DNA of 64,000 nt from Echria macrotheca. Lineage: Eukaryota > Ascomycota > Sordariomycetes > Sordariales > Schizotheciaceae. The notes beneath the pieces are model-generated. The model was not told where the DNA came from, did not search any database, and was given only the letters and a program-made list of their open reading frames with translations. The DNA is taken from NCBI GenBank assembly GCA_030411725.1, contig MU839837.1, forward strand, positions 124,001 through 188,000, given 5' to 3'. Shown here in pieces: positions 53,936-64,000 of the stretch (positions within the stretch are counted from its first letter, which is position 1; each line of letters opens with the position of its first letter). A program made the position numbers and the translations under genes.

Positions 53936-54637
53936 GATACTAATGGTGCTAAGATATGGGGACAGAGTTCTATTTTGAAGTTCTGTTTCTGCCTCGCTGT
54001 TGAGTCCGATGGCAAGGTTGGTTGGATGTTGTCTGTATCCATGTGGCAGGGGTGGGACCGTTTGGATCGGAGAACTCCAGTGGGGGGAGACGGCGATGCC
54101 AAGACCAGATTCGGTGGGGACTGGGGAGAGGCTCTACTTAGTCCATCAAGGTACCACGGCAGCAGCCTGACAACTTTTGTACTTACTGATGCACGTTTCA
54201 AAATTCGACGACCTTTTTTAGAGCTATGGGCTCGTACATTCACTCGCTCTTTGCCATGGTTATCGTTCGATTTGTTAGACTCATATGGCACTCTCCCGGC
54301 GCCACCACGCAAACCTCCTGCACCATGACCAAACCGAATGTTAGTCGCAGCCTGAGGTCTAATAGTCGGCAAACAGGAGTGCATTAGGTACTGCTGATGG
54401 TTGTTCGGCAATTATTAAAGACGCAGCTAACTATTTTAGGACACCGTATTGGTCTGACACAGCCGATTTCGAACTACAGTATTCCAACGCCATCCATATT
54501 CGCCCACCCCCAAACTGAAAGTGGTATCTCGGTCATGTGGTTCCAATACCCCCAAACGCCGGCCCCAGAACGATGTCGGTGTTCCAGCGCTGTTGACTGA
54601 TTGATGTAACCCCTAGTGTGTGGAATCGAAATGAAAT
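53936..54637. other. Spacer
   Basis: About 700 bp, promoter of the Cab4-like gene and 3' flank of the MARVEL-like gene. Nothing recognised. Confidence 0.4.
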
Positions 54638-55183
54638 TCATGCGCCAACATAGGGCTTGGCGGTCGTCGTCGTCGGGCGCTCCCGAGAGCGCAAGAACTC
54701 CCAGGCGTAAACGGCAAGCAGGTATGTAAACAGCGCCCAGAGGAAAAACCCGAACGCGACAGCGGCGTTGAGGGTGCCACAGTAGGTATTTCCGCCGCAG
54801 TAAGGGTAGCTGAAGTTCGCTGCAAGAGCGATGGAACCAGCAAACCAGAAGATCACGGTAATGGCCGTGATGATGAGGGGCGCCAGGCGGTGGAAAAAGC
54901 GGGGGAAGTATCGAGGGATCAGAGCGAGATACCCAAGCACCAGCAGCGACCAGACGGTGTTGAACATCATGAAAGACTTGGCGCTTGGCGGCTCGCTCCG
55001 ACTCTGGCTGTAAGGCGAAACGACTGCAGTAAGACGATGTTAGCTTTCCTGCCGATTCTCGAGGTTCGCGCGCCTGGCATCAACAGGTCACCCACCATAT
55101 GCCATCAGCCCGAGTTCGATGACGGTGAAAACCGCCGTCACAATAAGAACTATCGGGACATATCCTGCGACTCGTTCCATCAT
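54638..55183 (-). CDS. Four-TM MARVEL-like membrane protein, 157 aa
   Basis: Exons 55096-55183 and 54638-55023; intron of 72 nt (GTGGGT, GCTAAC, TGCAG). Four hydrophobic helices: YVPIVLIVTAVFTVIELGLMAY, VWSLLVLGYLALIP, LIITAITVIFWFAGSIALA and TLNAAVAFGFFLWALFTYLLAVYAW (read across the exons). The pair CGGNTYCG sits in the loop between helices 3 and 4, and the order with a short tail fits fungal MARVEL proteins, which take part in membrane apposition and vesicle traffic (Nce102 relatives). The exact role is unknown. Confidence 0.8.
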
Positions 55184-56022
55184 TTTGAATGTGTTCGTTG
55201 GTATCTGGAGCGATGGAGAAGATGGGAGGCGTGATGAGGACAAAGAAGAAAGACGGATGAAAACCGAGGTCAAGTAGTCGGGACAGCGAAGGAAATCATC
55301 TTTAAAAATGGCGAGTCTTCCCTGAAGCTAAAACCCGAAAACTTCCAAGCTCGGTACTTGGCGAGCCGTGCAGCCGTTGGTTGGGCAGGCACTCGCGTAT
55401 CAGATGACGTGGTTTCTTGGGCATTTAATGCGATCTCATGATACCCTCGAGAAAAGATGCACCCATCTGCCGTCCCAGCCCGATGATGTCATTGGCACTG
55501 GTTTGCCGTTAACCACACGGGTTCGGGTTAGAACGTGTCACGTGGGTGTGTTTCCCTGTAAACCGGTTCACCTTTTACAAAATTACCACCATCGCTATAT
55601 CCTACACGACCACCATTCTACTCGGATAAATCCAAGATAGTTAGATGAAAGTGCTGATGGAGCAAGTGATAGCAAGGCAGTCAGGGAACTGTCAGATGAC
55701 AGGCTGTAACGTCTCCCTCTTTTCTCGAATAACTATCCTCGGCTTGCCAGTCTGCGACCGGCCCGACAGCTCCGAATGCAGGGTCTGCATGGCCCGTGCT
55801 GTTTGGTGCCTGAGCCCAGTGAAAACCCTTGTTTGTTGCCTTAGGCACCACATTTCTTGGGGAACAGCGGGGTCGTCAAATTTGGAAAGCTTTTCAGCCC
55901 CGCCATTTCTTGGGCATTTTCCCGCGTCTGGACATCTTGCACAATCAATCGACTTCTCTCTGTCAACAATTTCACCCAGCGTTTCCTGACACTCGTACTC
56001 CTCGTACTTTTCAAAACTCAAA
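55184..56022. other. Divergent promoter, MARVEL-like / EF-1beta
   Basis: About 840 bp. The right end is probably the strong EF-1beta promoter, with a CT-rich leader before 56023. No specific site recognised. Confidence 0.4.
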
Positions 56023-57009
56023 ATGGGCTTCACTGACCTTCTTTCCGACGCCGGTCTGACCGGTAAGTCACCTCGTAGGCTTCCGCGGGGTCGTTACTCA
56101 CAGTCTCGCAGTGCTTAACAACTGGCTCCTTACCCGTTCGTACATCACTGGGTATGTTTCTTCCAATTCCTCTCTACCAGCTCACTCCCCAAATGATGAT
56201 CACACTGGTCCGTGTTTCTTAGCAGCCTCAAGACCTGCACATGATTACCCACCTTGCACAGAGTTGCGCTCCTGACTTGCTTCTTCGCTGCCCAATTTCC
56301 CTCGCCCCTTGCCCAACAGCTGCTAACAGAGCATCTGTACAGGTTCAGCACCTCCCAGGCCGATGTTGCCGTCTTCAAGGCTCTGAAGTCGGCCCCGGAC
56401 GCCGCGAAGTACCCCAACGCGGCTCGTTGGTACAAGCACATCGCCTCGTACGAGGACGAGTTCCCCACTCTCCCCGGTGACGCCAGCAAGCCCTATACAG
56501 TCTACGGGCCTGAGGTTGCTGAGGTGACTCTGAACCCCGCCAAGGCACCGGGTGCCGCGGAGGAGGAGGATGAGGACGTCGACCTCTTCGGCAGTGACGA
56601 TGAGGAGGAGGATGCCGAGGCCGTCCGCATCCGTGAGGAGCGTTTGGCAGAGTACCGCAAGAAGAAGGAGGGCAAGGTCAAGCCTGCCGCCAAGTCGCTC
56701 GTCACTATGGATGTTAAGCCATGGGGTATGTTTACTGTCGAATCCAGCGAGCTATGAATAGGGGCTGACCAGAACACAGACGACGAGACTGACATGAAGG
56801 CCCTCGAGGAGGCTGTTCGTGGTATCGAGAAGGACGGTCTGGTTTGGGGCGCCTCCAAGCTCGTTCCTGTCGGTTTCGGTATCAAGAAGCTGCAGATCAA
56901 CCTCGTTGTCGAGGATGAGAAGGTCTCGACGGATGATCTCCAGGAGGAAATTGCTGGCTTTGAGGACTACGTTCAGTCTACCGATATCGCTGCCATGCAG
57001 AAGCTTTAA
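56023..57009 (+). CDS. Translation elongation factor 1-beta (eEF1Bα)
   Basis: Exons 56023-56062, 56112-56151, 56343-56725 and 56780-57009; introns of 49, 191 and 54 nt; 230 aa. It is the guanine-nucleotide exchange factor that recharges eEF1A with GTP. N-terminus MGFTDLLSDAGLT then LNNWLLTRSYITGFSTSQADVAVF (GST-like domain). Acidic linker EEEDEDVDLFGSDDEEED, followed by KSLVTMDVKPWDDETDM and the C-terminal exchange domain, ending FEDYVQSTDIAAMQKL, very close to yeast Efb1. Two 40-nt first exons and the long second intron are typical; that intron carries a C/D snoRNA. Confidence 0.97.
56186..56282 (+). ncRNA. Intronic C/D-box snoRNA, U18/snR18-like
   Basis: Lies in intron 2 of the EF-1beta gene, the same host gene as yeast snR18 (EFB1 intron). 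C box ATGATGA at 56193-56199, D box CTGA at 56272-56275, C' box ATGATTA at 56241-56247. Between C and D' is GGTCCGTGTTTC (56207-56218), the exact reverse complement of the 25S rRNA segment GAAACACGGACC. Taking CTTA (56218-56221) as D', the fifth base upstream faces the A of AAACACGG, the residue methylated in yeast (A649, with C650 next). The terminal stem is weak (CAA/TTG). Ends are approximate. Confidence 0.85.
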
Positions 57010-57607
57010 ATTAGATGTGACACGGAGTAGATGCCGTGGTACGAAGTATTACGAATCACGACAAAATCAAGATCCGGGGGCATAAACCCACAATTCTATT
57101 CAAGCCATGTGTCCAACAGCTTTAGCCAGCGTATGTCAGAATTCGCCGATCAGAATATACCATTTCCATCACACACATTGTGGGAAACCTCTCTATTACA
57201 GACAGAAAGCCAGCTTTCTTTCCATGTGCTGAGGCTCTAGCTATCAAACAGGCGTGAATATGACTGGTTTTCTCATGACGACTTCAGTCTAGTGATTCTC
57301 AGAAATTATGTAGAACCCTGCACTTAGTGGATCGACGAACCTTTACCAACACACCGAAACTGGCGAGAACAAGTCGGGACAGAACTATACCGCGTCAGAC
57401 CGACGGGATTATTTCAAGTTCTCATTGCCACTCCTATGCAGCCGGTTGCTATATGCGCCTGTTGCCGTCCGCCGGTGTAGTAGAGGAGCAGGCATGGAGT
57501 CGTCGTTCGCTGACGTAAAAACGGATTCCCTGTGCTTGCGTACGTCCGTAGCACGAGGTAACCGACACCGTCCCGACTATAGCCCAGAGAGCGAATGAGT
57601 CAAACGC
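57010..57607. other. Spacer, convergent genes
   Basis: About 600 bp, mostly 3' flank of EF-1beta and of the acetyltransferase gene. No feature recognised. Confidence 0.4.
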
Positions 57608-58362
57608 TCATGCAGACAGCTTCGCCTCGTCGGGTCGGATCTGCTTGCTCATGATGACATAGTCGGGCTGGAAAACCTTGCCAAAGCGAAGCCTCCGAGG
57701 CCTAGGTGAGATATCGTCTTTTTGGAATCCGAGCTTGTGATAGAACTCAAGACCGCGGCGGTTCGAGAGGAAACAGGTTAGCATGACCTTGGTGATGGGG
57801 GGCAGGTTGGTGGCGACGGTGGTGTGGAAGTTCATCAGGATGGTGCCGAGGCCGGTGCTGTTTCGTTCCGTGTTAGCTACAATTCTTTTTTGGTGATCAA
57901 GGGGAAAGGAGGGTGGGAATACCCCTGAAGATCAGGCTTGAGATGGATCTCGTAACAATAGACGACCGGCTCGCCCGCCTCGTACGTGGGCATCAGAGAG
58001 GTGAAACCTCGAATATCACGGCCCGGTCCACGACTTCGGACTAGGATATATCGGAGCTCAGGCGACTTCATCTCGACGAGCTTCTTATCGGGATGCCAGC
58101 GACCGGCCGAGTTGGCGTAGTCTTTCCCGCTGGTCTCCTCGATTAGGTCCAGACACGTTTGCAGCTCTGTTTCTGTCATTTTCCCTGGACTGATGAGACT
58201 GATGTCGTACGTTTCGTTGGTCCGCGGGTGAGTCCATTCTGTCATCCACTTCTGGATGTCCTCGGGGCCGGATGAGAGGTAGTCTGTGATGAAGGCTGGA
58301 TCGCTTTTCCGGTTGGCGACTTCGAGAGGGCTTGTGGGTGCCCTCCGTCTTTTTGGTTTCAT
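57608..58362 (-). CDS. Histone-specific N-alpha-acetyltransferase NAA40/Nat4-like
   Basis: Exons 57923-58362 and 57608-57857; intron of 65 nt (GTATTC, GCTAACA branch, AACAG); 229 aa. The N-terminal segment is basic (KPKRRRAPTSP). The GNAT fold shows VVYCYEIHLKPDLQG followed, across the intron, by TGLGTILMNFH (acetyl-CoA loop; Nat4 proteins have RGKGLG-like variants), then TKVMLTCFLSNRRGLEFYHKLGFQKDDISP, a segment diagnostic of NAA40. Nat4 acetylates the N-terminal Ser of histones H4 and H2A. A (GT)9 tract lies upstream. Start at 58362; an in-frame upstream ORF extends into the repeat and is unlikely. Confidence 0.9.
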
Positions 58363-58500
58363 ATTTACTGGCAAAGTCGCCTGGATCCCGGTATATAATT
58401 CTTTGGGTGGTCCTTGGTTTAAATTTCTTGAGCGCTGTACGTGCTGAAGTTGAGTCGCGGTCGACGCGTCGAAACGCGAGAGGGTTAGGGATGATTGTTT

Positions 58501-58518
58501 GTGTGTGTGTGTGTGTGT
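58501..58518. repeat. (GT)9 microsatellite
   Basis: Perfect dinucleotide run in the leader between the NAA40-like and amidohydrolase genes; encodes nothing. Confidence 0.9.
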
Positions 58519-58602
58519 CTTCCGCACCTACTCTGCTTAAACAGTTCACCGTCGCAAGTTTAGAACCCAACTTGCAAACACACCCGCCGAAGAACAAGAT
58601 AT

Positions 58603-59592
58603 CTACAAACTAAAGGGTTTCGGTGCCTTAATACCAAAGAGCTTCTCAGCGTTCCCAAAAGCGATCGCGTTCAGCTGCTGCTCGTCAACTAGTCCGCTCT
58701 GCTCCAATGCGCGCATCCACTCGAGCCCGACGGCATTCGACTGGAAAGGATAGTCCACGCTGTACAAGATGTGGTCAAGCTTGGTGTTCTCCAGAATACA
58801 TCGCAACGGGTTAATGCTCCAGACTCCACTCGTGGTGATCCAGATATTCTCATCATACACCGTCCGGAAATCCCTTTCAAACTTGCCCCATCGTTTGCTC
58901 AAGACCTCGATCCGTTCTAACATGAAGGGAAGTGTCTCCCCCATATGCCCAATTATAATCTTGAGGCGAGGGCGCCGGTCAAACAACCCGGAGGCGAACA
59001 AGCGCAGGATGTGTGTGCCGGTTTCTGTGTGCCAGCCCATACCACTGGAACCAATACTACGGGCAGCAGACTCGCTGTAATTACCCTGGTACTGCAGAGC
59101 CATCTCGTCACTTGGCCAAGTAGGGTGGATGTACACAGGTACATCGAGCTTCTCCGCAACCTCCCACCAGACGTCGTATTCCGGACCGTCGTAGAACTTG
59201 CCGTTGTAGTGGTTGTCAACCAATGCCCCGACGAATCCCAGCTCCGTGACGGCGCGATTCAGCTCGGCAGCAGCCTCTTCAGGGTGTCCCATCGGTGCAA
59301 CAGCAAATCCTGCGAGCCGGCCGTCCCGCTGGCGCTCGTCGCTAACGGCGGCGGCGAGCTCGTCGTTGGCAGCGCGGCAGGCGAGCGGATCATGTAGGCC
59401 TGGTGCGTGGCTAACAATTTGCAGCGAAATTCGTCCGGCATTCATATCTGCGAGGCGCTGGGGTCCGAGATCCCGGAGCTTGTCGTAGACGCCAGGCACG
59501 TGCTTCAGTTGCTCCGAGTAGCTCTTTTTCATGTCGTTTGGGCCGGCGGAGGAGAAGAAATGCTCCTCGAGCGCTATGAGAGGGGGGGTCAT
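58603..59592 (-). CDS. Amidohydrolase-family decarboxylase (γ-resorcylate / ACMSD-like)
   Basis: Single exon, 329 aa. It starts PPLIALEEHFFSS (metal motif E-x-H region), then VPVYIHPTWP, LKIIIGHMGETLPFMLERI and HILYSVDYPFQSN, the metal and catalytic positions of the ACMSD subfamily. Fungal relatives include 2,3-dihydroxybenzoate and gamma-resorcylate (2,6-dihydroxybenzoate) non-oxidative decarboxylases, about 330-345 aa long. It would remove CO2 from a hydroxybenzoic acid in the cytosol; the substrate is not determined. No cluster partners nearby. Confidence 0.9.
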   Translation of the reverse strand: MTPPLIALEEHFFSSAGPNDMKKSYSEQLKHVPGVYDKLRDLGPQRLADMNAGRISLQIVSHAPGLHDPLACRAANDELAAAVSDERQRDGRLAGFAVAPMGHPEEAAAELNRAVTELGFVGALVDNHYNGKFYDGPEYDVWWEVAEKLDVPVYIHPTWPSDEMALQYQGNYSESAARSIGSSGMGWHTETGTHILRLFASGLFDRRPRLKIIIGHMGETLPFMLERIEVLSKRWGKFERDFRTVYDENIWITTSGVWSINPLRCILENTKLDHILYSVDYPFQSNAVGLEWMRALEQSGLVDEQQLNAIAFGNAEKLFGIKAPKPFSL

Positions 59593-59910
59593 TGTTCCGA
59601 ATCAAGGCAAAGAAGATCGGACGGGTGTTGGGTGACCGTATTGACTGACAAGCGGACGAGGACCGAGTGAGAAATCCATCACAGCGGACAAGTTCGGGGA
59701 TCCGCGTGCCGTTACAACTTCCAGCCGGCAGCCGTTGGAGAGTGTCGGCCGAATGCCGCACTGGTGTCCGGCGTGGACCCATTTTATTTTGGGGCCTCAC
59801 GTGACCACGCTAACACTTCGACATCTCCAATCCTTCCCGAACCACGCGAGAGAAGGCGATTGGCGATACCGACGACAACGACGCCGCGCTCGGAAGCCAC
59901 GCCGGACGCA
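59593..59910. other. Divergent promoter, decarboxylase / bL36m
   Basis: About 320 bp between diverging genes; no specific site recognised. Confidence 0.4.
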
Positions 59911-60419
59911 ATGGCAAGCCTATCCCTCCTTTCAAGGACCATCCGGTCAAGCACTCCAGCTACCAGCGCGCTAGTCACCTCGATGCGTGGTCTCTCGCTC
60001 GGCACCCCGACGCAGGCTCTCGCTCCTCTCCTCCTCTCCCGACCGCTTTCCCAGACTGTTCTTGCGGCGCCGCACCGATGCACGAATTCCTGCTGCTGCA
60101 GACCTAAGCTCACGACGTCTAGCAGGGTAGACGGCCCCACGGGATCGCTCAATGGGTTGGAGGCGCAGCAGAAGAGGGGGATGAAGGTCCACAGCGCCAT
60201 TCGAAGACGGTGCGAGCATTGCAAGGTGTGCTAGCAACCCGATGCCATCTCAACCCTGCGCGGCTGTTCTGCTGCAGCTTCAGTGTTGCCATGCTAATTC
60301 TTGGGTATCTCCAGGTTGTCCGACGAAAGGCTAGCAAGCGAAGCAACGGCTACCTCTATATCATATGTCCCGCAAACCCAAGACACAAGCAACGCCAGGG
60401 ATATGTCAAGCCACGGTGA
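59911..60419 (+). CDS. Mitochondrial ribosomal protein bL36m (Rtc6-like)
   Basis: Exons 59911-60225 and 60315-60419; intron of 89 nt (GTGTGC, GCTAATTC branch-like, CCAG); 139 aa. A Ser/Thr/Arg-rich N-terminus (MASLSLLSRTIRSSTPATSA) is a mitochondrial presequence. The C-terminal 50 residues are bacterial-type L36: MKVHSAIRRRCEHCK joined across the intron to VVRRKASKRSNGYLYIICPANPRHKQRQG. The CxxC and CxxxxH pattern (CEHC, then C...H) fits the zinc ribbon of L36. Part of the large mitoribosomal subunit. Without splicing the protein would stop just after CKVC. Confidence 0.94.
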
Positions 60420-61847
60420 GCTTGGGTTGGCTCAGGCCGTTAAAATGGCGATTTGTACGATATTTCTCTCGGGTATCGGGGCACGGAGAATCCTCAGGTC
60501 CAGCGACGGCGGGACACGCTCTCAATCCGCTGTACAAACATGGCGCCCTGGTTTACATTGCATCTGAATAGACCAAACGAACATGGGGTTTACATAGCGG
60601 GCGCATGGAGATGGTAGCTTAATGGTAGAGGTAGAGGTATTCATAGACGCCCGTCGGGACAGGCAAAATGCCCATGTAGTTATAGCCCATCAATGTACCT
60701 CTCCATACTCTCCCATTCGGTCTTGCCCGTGGATATGAGGTATCGAATGTGGTCCTAGTCATTCGTCTGTCAGGTCGAAATACGTTGGCTTCGTAATCGA
60801 GGCAGCTCACAAGATCTGTGACATGACTATGTCTCTCAATTTCATCACGCGCAAATCGCCGCGTCTCGGCCCGCGTCTTGGGATCCGGGATACGACGCGT
60901 GGCGCGAAGTATTGTTCGGTACAGGGAAAGGACTCGAGCTCTCTGGAGGAACTATCACTTTATCAGATTGACTTCTTGGGCTTGATATCGGAGAAACGTA
61001 CATGCTCCAAGCTCAGAGTCGCGCTGAGCCGTGTTCGCCGTCCGGTCGCATAGCCGCGGAGGGACTGCCACGTCGCGGAGGGGACAAATCGCCGCATCGG
61101 CTCTTCCAGGAATCGCGACTTCACCTCACTAAATCCGGCATCTGGAGCTTTCTCGATACCGTGGGTTATGCGGTGAAAGGGTAGGCGGTACGTTGCGGCT
61201 TAGCTGGCGAGTCGGGAAATTTTGAAGAGCTTACGTGCGACCCCTGTCACAGCATTTTCCCATTTGCAGGCCAAGCAATGTGAGATCATCAACCCTCAAA
61301 AATATACCTTTCGCAGTAGTCCGTATAAGCGGTCAAGACAATAAACATTCTAGATATACAGACTCGGTTATGACATTTTACATATATCGGACCAACGCTT
61401 CTTCTTGGCCTTTTTTTATACGGAAATCGCAAGGAACCTTCGTCAACATTGTTCAACAGGCATCATGTCCTCCACTCCCATAGCTCATACAGTTGACAAA
61501 ACATGACATTTGATTGCCTGCCGGCACTTAAACCCACAAAGACGTCTCTTGCAGCCTGTCACCTATGTATCGACAAGCAATGGCTAGCTTCGACACTCGG
61601 TTGCCGAACCCGGTGGTCCAGTTGCAAGCCGAACCGGCCTGTGCTTTCTTGATCGGTGGCGGAATCTTGGCGCCAATAACTCCGGCGCTGGGGTTGTCGC
61701 CGGTCGAGTCACCAGCGGCTTCGACACCAAGAACAAAACTCGCCTCGAATCCAACGGTAAACTCAGACCTTTCGGTTCCTCATACAGCACATCAAAGTCT
61801 AGCCTATAAAACCTACCCAGAATAAACAACTCGAAACAACCTTCAAC
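60420..61847. other. Spacer, about 1.4 kb
   Basis: 3' flank of bL36m and promoter of the eS30 gene. Only short motif-free ORFs. A D-arm-like word at 60613-60630 lacks a B box and is not a tRNA. A TATAAA-type word is at 61806 and a CT/AT leader precedes 61848. Confidence 0.4.
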
Positions 61848-62253
61848 ATGGGCAAGGTTCACGGCTCCCTGGCCCGCGCAGGTAAGTCCGGATTCACTCG
61901 CCACGCATTCTCATTTTCAAGATGGCGACTGACATTCATCGTTCCAGGCAAAGTCAAGTCGCAGACACCCAAGGTTCGGGATTCCCGTGACATACCCCAC
62001 AGCCGTAATTTCGGCGTAGCTAATACCCTTCTTCACCCCCCAGGTCGAGCCTCAAGAGAAGCAGAAGGACCCCAAGGGGCGCGCTCACAAGCGGGAGCTT
62101 TACACGAGGCGGTTCGTCAATGTTACGCTCACCGGCGGTAAGCGAAAGGTGTGTTTCTGCTTCCTCTCCCACTGCAAGCATATAGTATGATCGTGTCATC
62201 TCATATCCAGCCGCTGACCGGTGCTACAGATGAACCCGAACCCGACAGTGTAA
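61848..62253 (+). CDS. Cytosolic ribosomal protein eS30 (Rps30)
   Basis: Exons 61848-61881, 61948-61973, 62044-62148 and 62230-62253; introns of 66, 70 and 81 nt; 62 aa, as in yeast Rps30. The sequence begins MGKVHGSLARAGKVKSQTPK and continues KQKDPKGRAHKRELYTRRFVN, ending TGGKRKMNPNPT plus one residue. No ubiquitin-like fusion at the N-terminus, unlike animal FAU. Three introns in 189 coding bases; the second exon is 26 nt. Part of the 40S subunit near the A site. Confidence 0.96.
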
Positions 62254-62891
62254 ACTTTCAAGGTGGAGGTGGTGAAGATGTTGAGGTGGTCGACAGTTGG
62301 GGCGGATCTCTGGCTCGCAAGCATGGCATGGGAAGGCGAAAGGCGGATTCGATCGGGAGCGCCGCTTTGGTAGACTCCAGGCTAGGTTTCCGGCGCATCA
62401 GGCGTTTACGGTCGGAGCCGATGATGCTCCTTAGGTCGTCTTCATCGAGAATAGAGCATCTTCTCGCGTTTTGGCTGGGGACGACGTGATTTTGCACGTA
62501 GATTTGTTGAATGGCGATGGATGGTGTCTATTCTGACGACTAAACTCCCATCTCCTCCAAGCGGCATGGAATAACTCCATGCTCACTGAATCCGTATCCG
62601 GTCACTGGCCCACCCAACTGTCGAAGCATTGTGTTTGTTCACCGGGCTCACCGAGCTTACCGAGGTGAGCCTTTGGACCCACCCCAACAGTGTGGGGCAG
62701 CCCCGCACCAATTGGCTCTTGGAGCCTGACATTCAAGGCGCCAAAACTTTTTTAGGGTTGGAGCGTGGCACACCAGAAATCCGAATTTCGCTGCCAAAAA
62801 GCTCCCCACCTTGAAGAAAATCGTCGACCTCGCCCACGCTCAACCGACCCACGACAGCAACAACACATTCCTCGACACAACAACCGCAATC
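62254..62891. other. Spacer between eS30 and uS5 genes
   Basis: About 640 bp, tandem ribosomal genes. Contains no recognised gene; ORFs here are short. Confidence 0.4.
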
Positions 62892-63816
62892 ATGGCTGAT
62901 CGAGGAACCGGTGCTCCCCCCCGTGGCGGTGGCTTTGCCGCTCGCGGCGATCGTGGTGGTGATCGCGGCCGTGGCCGTGGTGGTCGCCGTGGTGGACGCC
63001 GTGGCGGCAAGAGCGAGGAGAAGGAGTGGCAGCCCGTCACCAAGCTCGGCCGTCTCGTCAAGGCTGGCAAGATCAAGAGCATGGAGGAGATCTACCTGCA
63101 CTCCCTCCCGATCAAGGAGTACCAGATCGTGGACTTCTTCCTCCCCAAGCTCAAGGACGAGGTTATGAAGGTGCGCACCCCGCGATCCAACATGCCGAAT
63201 CTTTCATGTAGCTCTAACAATTCTCCGTCATACAGATCAAGCCCGTTCAGAAGCAGACCCGTGCCGGTCAGCGAACCCGGTTCAAGGCGATCGTGATCAT
63301 CGGCGATTCGGAGGGCCACGTCGGTCTCGGTATCAAGACTTCCAAGGAAGTCGCGACGGCTATTCGCGCTGCCATCATCATCGCGAAGCTCAGCGTCATC
63401 CCGGTTAGACGTGGTTACTGGGGCGCCAACCTTGGTCTCCCCCACTCTCTTCCTACCAAGGAGAGCGGCAAGTGCGGCTCCGTCACCGTTCGCGTAAGTT
63501 ACAAGAGCCGGTCTCGGGTTTATCGAAATCGAGTTGCTAATCAAGTGCGCAGCTTATCCCTGCTCCCCGTGGTACCTCTCTCGTTGCTTCTCCCGCCGTG
63601 AAGCGTCTGCTCCAGCTCGCTGGTATCGAAGATGCCTACACCTCGTCGTCCGGCTCGACCAAGACCCTCGAGAACACGCTCAAGGCCACTTTCGCGGCTG
63701 TCTCCAACACATACGGTTTCCTTACGCCCAACCTGTGGAAGGAAACCAGACTTATCAGATCTCCTCTGGAGGAGTTTGCTGATAGTCTGAGAGACGGCAA
63801 GCGTTATGCCAACTAG
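62892..63816 (+). CDS. Cytosolic ribosomal protein uS5 (Rps2)
   Basis: Exons 62892-63170, 63236-63493 and 63553-63816; introns of 65 and 59 nt (GTGCGC...TACAG; GTAAGT...GCAG); 266 aa. The N-terminus is an RGG-rich tail (RGDRGGDRGRGRGGRRGG), normally a target of arginine methylation. Core S5 landmarks: EWQPVTKLGRLVKAGKI, VQKQTRAGQRTRFKAIV, GDSEGHVGLGIKTSKEVATA and RRGYWGANLG, then LIPAPRGTSLVASPAVKRLL after the second intron. 40S subunit, near the mRNA entry channel. Stop TAG at 63814-63816; the remaining bases to the right edge are 3' flank. Confidence 0.97.
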
Positions 63817-64000
63817 GGTGCTGTCCGAGGGTGATGCTCGCACAGCAGGGATGGTAGTTATGGGGCGTCAACGGATTCTTTACTGCATGGGCTCCGGCAA
63901 CTGGCATAGATTAGGGCTGTCTTTGAAATGCAAGAAAGCCTGAGTCGAATTGACGAAATGATCGATGAACATTTGAGTTGCCTGATCTTTGGTGTTGCGT

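Noticed and set aside
60610..60690. tRNA-like D-arm word (TAGCTTAATGGTAGAGG)
   Set aside because: No matching B box, acceptor stem or anticodon arm could be found downstream.
62149..62229. Possible snoRNA in the third eS30 intron (ATGATC and CTGA words)
   Set aside because: The C box is poor, the spacing short, and no rRNA-complementary guide was found.
1..64000. CRISPR arrays, bacterial operons or prophage
   Set aside because: No spaced direct repeats; genes are intron-rich and eukaryotic throughout.

Overview
The window is nuclear DNA of a filamentous ascomycete, most likely a Sordariomycete (Sordariales/Chaetomiaceae-like; inferred, no search was possible). Evidence: dense monocistronic genes on both strands; short introns (mostly 43-135 nt) with GTATGT/GTAAGT-type donors, CTAAC/CTGAC branch sites and CAG/TAG acceptors; and filamentous-fungal families (DUF1996, PTH11/rhodopsin-like, STAND/NACHT, CFEM, hydroxamate siderophore enzymes, a Ral2-like kelch protein). 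I rebuilt exon structures by hand from splice signals; every multi-exon model given keeps one open frame. About 30 protein genes, one intron-encoded snoRNA and one transposon insertion are supported.

Layout. 1-9465: a secreted DUF1996 protein (cut by the left edge), a membrane-anchored DUF3445 protein, then a divergent pair of long helical proteins, one carrying a Gly/Ala-rich hydrophobic segment like alpha-helical pore-forming proteins. 9466-14602: a rhodopsin-domain membrane protein, then a divergent siderophore pair (SidI-like acyl-CoA ligase ending in SKL and SidF-like transacylase ending in PKL) whose 0.8 kb shared promoter has four exact matches to the iron GATA-repressor site ATCWGATAA. 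14858-25509: F-box protein, short-chain dehydrogenase, AIF/FSP1-like FAD oxidoreductase, and a NACHT/STAND gene with a 1.17 kb transposon in its first intron. 26455-42720: sulfatase, 14-TM-type MFS transporter with a 9-nt exon, Ral2-like kelch protein, 1-Cys peroxiredoxin, very-long-chain acyl-CoA synthetase, GPI transamidase subunit PIG-S.

43078-49317 is an island of five consecutive secreted-protein genes of unrelated families (two unknown Cys-containing proteins, a small Gly/Pro-rich protein, an eight-cysteine CFEM protein, a beta/gamma-crystallin-like protein). 49888-63816 is housekeeping: WDR68/DCAF7-like WD40 protein, phosphopantetheine adenylyltransferase (Cab4), a MARVEL-like membrane protein, EF-1beta with a U18/snR18-type snoRNA in its second intron, Nat4/NAA40-type acetyltransferase, an amidohydrolase-family decarboxylase, mitochondrial bL36m, and ribosomal proteins eS30 and uS5.

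Functional links: the two siderophore genes probably act in one pathway (mevalonyl-CoA activation, then transfer to N5-hydroxyornithine in the peroxisome) under one iron-responsive promoter. The divergent helical pair may make a two-component complex. Strongest points for follow-up are the snoRNA, the iron-responsive promoter, the transposon in the STAND gene intron, the helical pair and the secretome island.
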